Below the pieces are notes generated by a model. It did no database searches. It saw only the letters and a list, made by a program, of their open reading frames with translations, and had not been told where the DNA came from. A program made the position numbers and the translations under genes. A DNA stretch of 41,100 nucleotides from Vicinamibacteria bacterium. Lineage in GTDB: Bacteria > Acidobacteriota > Vicinamibacteria > Fen-336. The stretch lies in the NCBI GenBank assembly GCA_016934575.1, contig JAFGSN010000106.1, positions 1-41,100 on the forward strand, written 5' to 3'. Positions 34,709-41,100 of the stretch are shown piece after piece. Within the stretch, counting starts at the first letter, position 1. Each line of letters begins with the position of its first letter.

Positions 34709-35657
34709 GGTGCTTTCCGTCAACATCTCGGCGAAAAAGGGCGAGCCGAAAAAACCTGTGCCGGAGATCCGGTTGGATTCAAAGGGCATCGTCGGCGACG
34801 CCCACGCGGGTGAGTGGCACCGCCAGGTCAGCCTGTTAAGCCGGGAAAGCATTGATCGGTTTTCCGGGATTCTGGGACGGCCGATCGCGCCGGGGGAATT
34901 TGCGGAAAACGTGACCTTGAAGAATACGAATGCGCTTCAAGTCGCTCTTCTGGATCGTTTCCTCATCCAGGGGGCGGTGCTGGAGGTCACGCAAATCGGC
35001 AAGGAATGCCACGGCCACGCCTGTTCCATTTTCCGAGAGATCGGGAAGTGTGTCATGCCCAAGGAAGGCCTGTTCACGCGCGTCGTGAAGGGAGGCGAAG
35101 TCCGGCCGGGCGATCCGGTCGCCTATGCGCCGAAAACGCTGCGGATTCGGATCGTCACGCTCTCCGACCGGGCGGCGGCCGGGGCCTATCCGGATTACAG
35201 CGGGCCGCGTCTCAGCGAGCTTTTCCAGGAATCCACCGGGAGATTCCGCTGGCCGCTGGAGATGCAATACGTCCTCCTGTCGGATGACGCCGAAGGCCTT
35301 CGCCGGGAGTTGGCGGCGGCAAAACAGGCGGAATTGGATGCGGTTTTCACGATCGGCGGGACGGGCGTGGGGCCGCGCGATATGGCGCCCGAAACGGTTT
35401 CCGCCTTTTGCGACAAGCTCATCCCTGGAATCATGGAATCGATACGGGCGAAATTCGGCGCCGGCAATCCATGCGCACTACTGAGCCGCAGTGTCGCCGG
35501 TCTGGCGGGCACAACCCTGGTCTATACGTTGCCGGGCAGCGTGCGCGCGGCCGGCGAATACCTGGGAGAAATCCTGACCACGCTCGATCACTTGATTCTG
35601 ATGGTTCATGGTTTGGACGCTCACCGCAGGAGTGGCGAGGCGAGTCATGGCGCATGA
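34692..35657 (+). CDS. MOSC domain fused to a MogA-type molybdopterin adenylyltransferase
   Basis: The 321-residue protein starts at the ATG at 34692 (a second in-frame ATG is at 34701). Residues 1-150 form a MOSC domain: GIVGDAHAGEWHRQVSLLS, then VTLKNTN and IGKECHGHACSIFREIGKCV with conserved cysteines, as in proteins that move sulfur or bind cofactor. Residues about 155-310 form a MoeA/MogA-like domain: RIVTLSDRAAAGAYPDYSG, FTIGGTGVGPRDMAPETV and LSRSVAGLAGTTLVYTLPGS. MogA adenylates molybdopterin before metal insertion by MoeA. The fusion is recorded in several anaerobic bacteria as far as I recall. It completes the middle of the pathway. Confidence 0.9.
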   Translation: MTSMDEVLSVNISAKKGEPKKPVPEIRLDSKGIVGDAHAGEWHRQVSLLSRESIDRFSGILGRPIAPGEFAENVTLKNTNALQVALLDRFLIQGAVLEVTQIGKECHGHACSIFREIGKCVMPKEGLFTRVVKGGEVRPGDPVAYAPKTLRIRIVTLSDRAAAGAYPDYSGPRLSELFQESTGRFRWPLEMQYVLLSDDAEGLRRELAAAKQAELDAVFTIGGTGVGPRDMAPETVSAFCDKLIPGIMESIRAKFGAGNPCALLSRSVAGLAGTTLVYTLPGSVRAAGEYLGEILTTLDHLILMVHGLDAHRRSGEASHGA

Positions 35658-36477
35658 CGACATCAAACCATGGAGAAAAGACGCTGGATTCCGGGCTGTC
35701 CGTCCCTGGCGGATCGCGGCTGAGGGAAAGAGCCCCTATGAGGACCCATCCAGTGTGGCGGAGGAAGCCATGGTCACGCTCCGCCTGGAGCCGATCGGCG
35801 ATTTTACGGTTCTTTGCACGCCCACGGACTTGCCGCCGCTTGCGGCGGGATACGCCTACACGGAAGGTCTGGTTTCCAGGGAAGGGGGATGGACGGATTT
35901 TGCCGTGGATCAAACCGGCCCTTGGTCCTGGTTGGTGCGGGCGGAAATGGTCCGCCCGTTGGGTGCATCCGGCGGGCGTGATCGTATCATCACGCGCGCC
36001 CGCGGCGATCGGAACCTGGAAGGCTTGCTCTCTCGGGAAAGATTGAAGGAAACATTGCGTATATCGGCGGCCCAGTTGTGCGGCATTTCGGAAACCATGC
36101 GGTCCAGTCAAGAGGTTTTTCAAGCGACCGGGGGCGTCCATGCGGCGGCCGTTTTCGACGCGAGCGGGAAGGTCCTGTCGTTTGCCGAAGATGTCGGGAG
36201 GCATAACGCGCTCGACAAGGCCCTCGGCAAGTGCCTCCTTGAAGGAAGCTTCCCGACCTGTTGCGGCGCCATGATGTCGGGGCGCCTGAGTTACGACCTG
36301 ACGGCCAAGGCCGTTCACGCGGGCCTCGAGGTGCTAGCTGGCGTATCGGCGCCGACAATGCTGGCGGTCGAAGTCGCCGAACATCTCAATATGACCTTGT
36401 GCGGTTTCGTTCGTGAGGGTCGCATGACGGTTTATGCCGCCCCCCGGAGGATAACTGAAATGAAAGGCGCGGAATGA
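35647..36477 (+). CDS. fdhD: Formate dehydrogenase accessory protein FdhD, lacking the usual CxxC
   Basis: The 276-residue protein overlaps the previous gene by 11 bases; GAGG lies six bases before the ATG. The FdhD hallmarks are present: SVAEEAMVTLRLE near residue 36, LAAGYAYTEGLV, GGVHAAAVFD, EDVGRHNALDKALGK (181-195), MSGRLSYDLTAKA and AGVSAPTMLAVEVAE. FdhD passes sulfur from a cysteine desulfurase to the MGD cofactor of formate dehydrogenase. In E. coli a CGxCG loop does this. At the matching place (about residues 114-122) this protein reads IITRARGDR with no cysteine; cysteines at 145, 205 and 206 are elsewhere. It ends in an ATGA overlap with tupA. Confidence 0.9.
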   Translation: MAHDDIKPWRKDAGFRAVRPWRIAAEGKSPYEDPSSVAEEAMVTLRLEPIGDFTVLCTPTDLPPLAAGYAYTEGLVSREGGWTDFAVDQTGPWSWLVRAEMVRPLGASGGRDRIITRARGDRNLEGLLSRERLKETLRISAAQLCGISETMRSSQEVFQATGGVHAAAVFDASGKVLSFAEDVGRHNALDKALGKCLLEGSFPTCCGAMMSGRLSYDLTAKAVHAGLEVLAGVSAPTMLAVEVAEHLNMTLCGFVREGRMTVYAAPRRITEMKGAE

Positions 36478-37289
36478 AACGACGAGTCCTCGGGCTTTTG
36501 GGATCGGCGATCTGGCTTCTGTCGATTTCCGGACCGGCATGCAAGAAGGAAACCGCCATCAAGCTCGCCACGACGACGAGCACGGACAATTCCGGCCTTT
36601 TGGACGTCCTGCTTCCCGCATTCACGAAGGAAAGCGGCATCCAGGTACATGTGATCGCGGTGGGAACGGGAAAGGCGCTTAAGCACGGAGAGAACGGTGA
36701 CGTCGACGTCGTTCTCGTGCACGCACGCGCGGCCGAGGAGCGGTTCGTCCAGGACGGCTTCGGCGTGAATCGCCGGGACGTCATGTACAACGATTTCGTC
36801 ATCCTGGGGCCGAGGGATGATCCCGCCGGCGTGGGCGGAATGAAAGAAGCGCGGAAAGCCATGGCGAAGATCGCCGAGTCGACGGCCTATTTCGTTTCCC
36901 GTGGCGACGACTCCGGCACGCACGAGAAGGAAAAGGAACTTTGGAAAGCCGCGAAAGTAAAACCCTCGGGAAAGTGGCACCTGTCGGTGGGCCAGGGCAT
37001 GGGCGTTTGCCTGACCGTCGCCGATGAGAAGCAAGGATATGTCCTCGCCGATCGCGGCACATATCTCGCGTACAGGGAAGCGATCGATCTTTCGATACTC
37101 GTGGAAGGCGACCCGGCTCTGTTCAACCCTTACGGCGTGATCGCGGTGAATCCCGCGAAGCATCCTCATGTCAAGCACGCCGAGGCCATGAAGCTCATCG
37201 AGTGGCTGTGCTCGCCCGCGGGGCAGGAAATTATCGCGGGCTTTGAAAAAAACGGCGGAAAACTGTTTCACCCGGCCGCCGGCCGGTAG
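36474..37289 (+). CDS. tupA: Tungstate-binding protein of an ABC transporter
   Basis: The 271-residue protein has a signal sequence (RVLGLLGSAIWLLSIS) with a cysteine at about residue 23, so it may be a lipoprotein. The mature start IKLATTTSTDNSGLLDVLLP and the later YNDFVILGPRDDPAG, FVSRGDDSGTHEKEKELW and RGTYLAYR are characteristic of TupA, which binds tungstate with very high affinity and much more weakly molybdate. It would deliver tungstate to TupB/TupC encoded next. Gene context with formate dehydrogenase supports supply of tungsten to that enzyme. Confidence 0.95.
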   Translation: MKRRVLGLLGSAIWLLSISGPACKKETAIKLATTTSTDNSGLLDVLLPAFTKESGIQVHVIAVGTGKALKHGENGDVDVVLVHARAAEERFVQDGFGVNRRDVMYNDFVILGPRDDPAGVGGMKEARKAMAKIAESTAYFVSRGDDSGTHEKEKELWKAAKVKPSGKWHLSVGQGMGVCLTVADEKQGYVLADRGTYLAYREAIDLSILVEGDPALFNPYGVIAVNPAKHPHVKHAEAMKLIEWLCSPAGQEIIAGFEKNGGKLFHPAAGR

Positions 37290-37294
37290 CCATC

Positions 37295-38005
37295 ATGGAC
37301 GACTCGATTCTCCTCGGCGGTGCGGCGCACGCGTTCCGGTTGATCGCGTCGGGCGACGCGCGCGTATACGAGGCGGCTTTCACGTCGATATGGATCTCCT
37401 GCACGGCGACGGCGTTCGCTTCGGCCATCGGCCTTCCGCTCGGGTTCTTCACGGCCATCGGGCGTTTCAAAGGACGAGTGTTGCTTGTCGCGATACTAAA
37501 CACTCTTCTCGCCTTGCCCACGGTGATCGTGGGTTTGTTTGTGTACGCGCTGATACGTCGGGTATCGCTGCTCGGGCCGCTGGATCTGCTTTTTTCGCCC
37601 GGCGCCATGATCGTGGGACAGACGTTCCTGGCGATTCCCATCGTGGCGGCTCTTTGTCTGACGGCGATCGAGACGCTGGATCCGGCGGCGCGTGAGACAG
37701 CTTTTACACTGGGCGCGTCGCGCAAGCGCTTGCTTCTGACTGTCGCGTGGGAGGCGAGGCACGGGCTGCTCGTGGCTGTGGCGGTGGCCGGAGGACGGCT
37801 GATCGGAGAAGTGGGCGTCTCCATGATGCTGGGTGGGAACATCACGCATTACACTCGAACCCTCACCACCGCCATTGCGCTGGAAACATCGAAAGGCGAA
37901 TTCGCGGTGGCCATGGCCATGGGTCTGATATTGCTTGCCCTGGCTCTCGGCTTGAACCTTCTCCTGCGATGGATTCAGGGCATGAGGGGAGGGCGGCTTG
38001 GATAA
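37295..38005 (+). CDS. tupB: Tungstate ABC transporter permease
   Basis: The 236-residue membrane protein has about five to six hydrophobic segments and an ABC inner-membrane component loop (ETAFTLGASRKRLLLTVAWE, about residues 133-152) that docks with the ATPase. The sequence AFTSIWISCTATAFASAIGLPLG and FLAIPIVAALCLTAI fits TupB. It follows tupA by five bases and overlaps tupC by eight. Confidence 0.94.
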   Translation: MDDSILLGGAAHAFRLIASGDARVYEAAFTSIWISCTATAFASAIGLPLGFFTAIGRFKGRVLLVAILNTLLALPTVIVGLFVYALIRRVSLLGPLDLLFSPGAMIVGQTFLAIPIVAALCLTAIETLDPAARETAFTLGASRKRLLLTVAWEARHGLLVAVAVAGGRLIGEVGVSMMLGGNITHYTRTLTTAIALETSKGEFAVAMAMGLILLALALGLNLLLRWIQGMRGGRLG

Positions 38006-39056
38006 AGCAGCCCCCAATACGCCCGCCGTCAGTGTCACGGGATTGACCAAGGTTTACGGCAACGTGACGGCTCTCTGCATTGAGCGCGTCCAGTTCGACG
38101 CCGGATGCGTGCATGCGATCGTCGGCCCCAATGGCGCCGGGAAGACGACGCTTTTCAGGCTGATCGCAGGTCTCGAGCCATCCGACCAAGGCGATCTTCG
38201 CGTGCTGGGGGGCAAGATTCACGGGCGGTCCGGTGAAGAGCATCTGAGTTTGAGGAGGCGCATCGGTTTTGCAGCGCAACGGCCCTACCTCTTCAGCGCG
38301 AGCGCACGCTGGAACGTGGAGTATCCCCTGCGCGTCCGTGGAATTACCCGCGCGGAATCGGAGAACAGGGCGCGCGCGGCCATGGCCAGGCTCGGCGTCG
38401 CCCATCTGGCCGCACGGAAGACCGGAACGCTTTCCGCGGGCGAGAGACAGCGGATTTCCATCGCGAGGGCCATCGTCACCGAACCGGAATTGCTGCTCGT
38501 GGACGAGCCTTTCGCCAACCTGGACCCGGAGGGCGTGCCGATCCTGGAAAGCACGCTTCTGGATCTTGTTTCTTCCGGAACCACGATCCTGGTCGCGACG
38601 CACCTCACGGACCGGGCTTATCGACTTTCAACCCGGATTCTCCGCCTGGAAGGGGGGCGCCCGGCGCCTCCCGCAGTCGTGAACATTCTGGAAGGCGAGG
38701 TCGTTTCAACGAACTCGGGCCCCATGCTCGTGCTCGAAGGCGGCACGCGGATCCACGTGGCGACGGATCGAATCGGACGAAGGAGAGCGTCGATTTTCCC
38801 GGAAGATGTGATCGTCTCCGCCCGGCCGTTTGATTCGAGCGCACGCAACATCCTGAGGGGACGCATAACGGCGCTTCAGGAGCGGGGAAGCACGGTTTTC
38901 GCCACCGTGGACGCTGGCGTCTCGCTCACGGCCGCCGTGACGCCGGAATCCTGCCGGAGGCTTGCTTTGACAGTCGGCTCCAACGTCGTGCTCACTTTCA
39001 AGGCCGCCGCCGTCAAGCTTTTCTACAAAGCAGGTAGCGTGTCCGAAAAGCACTAA
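37998..39056 (+). CDS. tupC: Tungstate ABC transporter ATP-binding protein with C-terminal MOP/TOBE region
   Basis: The TTG at 37998 is chosen because GGAGG lies five bases upstream. The 352-residue protein has Walker A GPNGAGKTT, Q-loop GFAAQRPYLF, signature LSAGERQRIS, Walker B LLLVDEPF and the switch-region histidine in VATHL. The last 115 residues (about 235-350) form a TOBE/MOP-like domain, with ARNILRGRITALQERGSTVF and a VVLTFKAAAVKLF end, where molybdate or tungstate can bind and inhibit transport in ModC-type ATPases. Some TupC proteins lack such a tail. It powers uptake through TupB. Confidence 0.92.
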   Translation: MDKAAPNTPAVSVTGLTKVYGNVTALCIERVQFDAGCVHAIVGPNGAGKTTLFRLIAGLEPSDQGDLRVLGGKIHGRSGEEHLSLRRRIGFAAQRPYLFSASARWNVEYPLRVRGITRAESENRARAAMARLGVAHLAARKTGTLSAGERQRISIARAIVTEPELLLVDEPFANLDPEGVPILESTLLDLVSSGTTILVATHLTDRAYRLSTRILRLEGGRPAPPAVVNILEGEVVSTNSGPMLVLEGGTRIHVATDRIGRRRASIFPEDVIVSARPFDSSARNILRGRITALQERGSTVFATVDAGVSLTAAVTPESCRRLALTVGSNVVLTFKAAAVKLFYKAGSVSEKH

Positions 39057-39076
39057 ACGATTGGAAGGAAGAATCG

Positions 39077-41062
39077 ATGCACAACCGCATTCTCACGCCG
39101 CATATCCACGCGATCTTTTCCCGATTACGAAATGGAGGTCTTCATAAAAAAGGAATTCTCTTGACGCTGTCCCTGTGCCTGTCACTGATCGGATCCTTTT
39201 CCACGGCCGAGGAAGCGCAGGTGGAGAAACAAGAGAAGGGCAAGAGCATAACGTTGCCCATGATCACCGAATCGGTGACCGTCGAGGCCAAGGTCCCTCG
39301 GGATCTGCCATACTCCGCAACATCGGAGTTGAAATCCGAGCGAATTGAACCGCTCAAGCCCAAGGACCTGACCGACATCCTCTCCAACGTTCCGGGAACT
39401 TACGTTTCCACCGGCGCCAAGAACGAATGGGGCGTCAAGCTGCGCGGCCTGGGCACAAACCGCATCACCCTGCTTTACGACGGCATCCCGGTATACGAGC
39501 CCTACTACAACTCCTTCGACGTCAAGGCATTCGCCGCCGACCAGATCGACTCGGTCAAGGTGGTCAAGGGCGCCTCGTCGGTGCTTTACGGCCCCAACGC
39601 CATGGGCGGCGTCGTTGACGTGCTCAGCAAGCGGCCGGCGACCGATCAGCTCACTCTGCGTCTGGACTACGGCACGCGCCGGACCTACGGCGCCTACGCC
39701 GGCGGCGCCCTGAGCGGCCGCAACGTCCTGTTCATCGGCTCGGCCCTTCGCGAGGCCTCCAACGGTTACAACTGGTTGAACGACGGAAACACCGAGCAGC
39801 GGCTGAACAGCGATTATGAGCGGATCAGCCCGAGCGGCAAGATTTACTTTAATCCAGGGAACGGCGCCGAGGTCATGGCCGAGGTCAACTTCTACAAGGC
39901 CGAGTACGGCGTCCCCACGGCCACCGAATATTACAGGAAGAACTACTGGCGCTTCAGGGACTGGCGGCGCCTCATGGCCAACCTGGGCGGCAGCTTCCCC
40001 GTTCTGGACGGCGGTTACATCAAAGCGCGCACGTACTATGTCAAGCACTACAACGTTCTGGACGCTTACAAGGACGATCAATTCGCCGACCTCAACTGGG
40101 AGTCGACTTACGACAACTACGCCCTGGGCGCGTTCGTCCTGGGCATGGCGCCGCTGAGTGAAAGACACCATCTGCACGCCAGCGCCTCTTATCGCGACGA
40201 CGACGTCAGCACCCAGTCCGCCGTCAACGCGCACTGGGAGCACTACGAGCACAAGACTCTTTCGCTTGGTTTGGAGGATCGGTTCCGTCTCATCGAGAAG
40301 ATCGAGCTCATGGCCGGGACCAATCTCGACCACCTGAATAAACAGAACGGCGAGAACCGGACCACCCTGAACCCGATTCTGGGAGTGAAATACAATCCCC
40401 GCGAATGGGTCGATCTACACCTGACCCTGTCTCAGAAATCGCGCTTCCCCTCGATGAAGAACCTCTACAGCCTTCCTGAAAACGGCGGTAATCCCGACTT
40501 GCGCGAAGAGATCGGCACCAACGTCGAGATCGGCTTCACCTTTGATCGCGGCTGGTTCGTCAGCGGCGCCGCCTTCCATAACCGTATTCGCGACATGATA
40601 GAAAGCCGCATCAACGCCGACTTCATCAAGCAGAACATCAACGTGGCCCGGGCCCGGATTACGGGCGTCGAGCTGGAGACGCGCAAGGCCATCGGTCCTT
40701 TTTCCTTCGCGGCCAGCTATACATGGCTCGACACGCGCAACGACGAGACCGACGAGCGGCTCGACCTCGTCCCGGCTTCGCAACTGAACGCCTCGCTGCG
40801 TTTCGATCGCGCGTCCCTGTTTTCGATCACCCTGTGGGGCGTTTACGCTTCCGAATCCAGCTACCATTCCAATAGCGGCATCGTCGACGTCGCCCCTTAT
40901 TCCATCCTCAACACCGTTTTCGAGCGCGGATTCGGGAAAACCAGCGTTTTCTTGAAGGTGGAGAACCTGCTGAACAACGAATACTGGACGGAGCCCGGCT
41001 GGCCGATGAAAGCCCGCACCGTCTCCACCGGGATGCGCTTCTTCATGGAAGGTAGAAAGTAA
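39077..41062 (+). CDS. TonB-dependent outer-membrane receptor linked to the tungstate genes
   Basis: The 661-residue protein has a signal peptide (about residues 25-45, GILLTLSLCLSLIGSFSTA), a TonB-box-like ESVTVEA, and the plug domain: LTDILSNVPGTYVSTGAKNE, RITLLYDGIPVYEP and VVKGASSVLYGPNAMGGVVDV. The barrel of beta strands ends in the aromatic TGMRFFMEGRK. It would move a ligand across the outer membrane using the proton gradient. It starts 20 bases after tupC, so tungstate or molybdate, perhaps chelated, is a possible ligand; this is inference from position. BtuB-like or siderophore receptors are the main alternatives. Confidence 0.88.
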   Translation: MHNRILTPHIHAIFSRLRNGGLHKKGILLTLSLCLSLIGSFSTAEEAQVEKQEKGKSITLPMITESVTVEAKVPRDLPYSATSELKSERIEPLKPKDLTDILSNVPGTYVSTGAKNEWGVKLRGLGTNRITLLYDGIPVYEPYYNSFDVKAFAADQIDSVKVVKGASSVLYGPNAMGGVVDVLSKRPATDQLTLRLDYGTRRTYGAYAGGALSGRNVLFIGSALREASNGYNWLNDGNTEQRLNSDYERISPSGKIYFNPGNGAEVMAEVNFYKAEYGVPTATEYYRKNYWRFRDWRRLMANLGGSFPVLDGGYIKARTYYVKHYNVLDAYKDDQFADLNWESTYDNYALGAFVLGMAPLSERHHLHASASYRDDDVSTQSAVNAHWEHYEHKTLSLGLEDRFRLIEKIELMAGTNLDHLNKQNGENRTTLNPILGVKYNPREWVDLHLTLSQKSRFPSMKNLYSLPENGGNPDLREEIGTNVEIGFTFDRGWFVSGAAFHNRIRDMIESRINADFIKQNINVARARITGVELETRKAIGPFSFAASYTWLDTRNDETDERLDLVPASQLNASLRFDRASLFSITLWGVYASESSYHSNSGIVDVAPYSILNTVFERGFGKTSVFLKVENLLNNEYWTEPGWPMKARTVSTGMRFFMEGRK

Positions 41063-41070
41063 GGCGCCCG

Positions 41071-41100
41071 ATGAATCTTAACCAATTGTATATCCCGGTC
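41071..41100 (+). CDS. Start of the next gene in the block (cut by window edge)
   Basis: An ATG nine bases after the receptor stop codon is preceded by AAGG with six bases between. Ten codons (MNLNQLYIPV) are visible before the window ends. The product cannot be identified; the spacing suggests it continues the same operon. Confidence 0.5.
   Translation, partial: MNLNQLYIPV

Noticed and set aside
39182-40333. A 383-codon minus-strand open frame inside the TonB receptor gene.
   Set aside because: Low-complexity Val/Asp/Gly-rich shadow of a real gene with no ribosome-binding site.

Overview
The window comes from a Gram-negative bacterium with a fairly GC-rich genome. It encodes two outer-membrane porins, a TonB-dependent receptor and a lipoprotein, and has Shine-Dalgarno sites of the GGAGG type. 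I cannot name the phylum from sequence alone. No rRNA, tRNA, CRISPR array, insertion sequence or phage gene was seen.

Left part (1-24.7 kb): ordinary chromosomal genes in short operons on both strands. In order these are: the 5' end of a family 2 glycosyltransferase; a family 39 membrane glycosyltransferase; a minus-strand galactose operon (TetR regulator, SSS-type sodium symporter, galactokinase, galactose-1-phosphate uridylyltransferase); a MerR-like DNA-binding protein; an alpha/beta-hydrolase-like protein and an SGNH-hydrolase lipoprotein; a PilZ protein; a ferredoxin; adenylate kinase; a HAD phosphatase; xseA-xseB-ispA; a cysteine-less Rrf2 regulator followed by an OprP-like porin and a sulfate-binding protein; a PEGA-domain protein; a methyltransferase; a gamma-carbonic-anhydrase-like protein with hisS and aspS; and a minus-strand DcaP-like porin. 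Two gene remnants lie here: a potassium-channel gene with most of its middle deleted (7.7-7.9 kb) and a response regulator cut off after about 42 codons (19.7-19.9 kb).

Right part (25.3-41.1 kb): one long plus-strand block of at least 16 genes with tiny gaps and repeated ATGA stop/start overlaps, which looks like one transcription unit. It holds an OFA-family formate/oxalate-type transporter; a soluble three-part formate dehydrogenase whose electron-transfer subunits resemble the beta and gamma subunits of sulfhydrogenase / anaerobic sulfite reductase; molybdopterin cofactor genes (mobA, a small unknown protein, a MobB-ModE fusion, moeA, a compact moaA, moaC, a MOSC-MogA fusion); fdhD; the tungstate ABC transporter tupABC; and a TonB-dependent receptor. 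A new ORF opens just before the window ends. Read together, the block could supply formate entry, a tungsten- or molybdenum-dependent formate:NAD(P) oxidoreductase, much of its cofactor pathway, metal uptake across both membranes and a local regulator. moaD and moaE are not in the window.

The right block uses visibly fewer CGCG/GATC-rich codons than the left part and starts after a 528-bp gap with no convincing gene, which suggests (but does not prove) that it was acquired as a unit.
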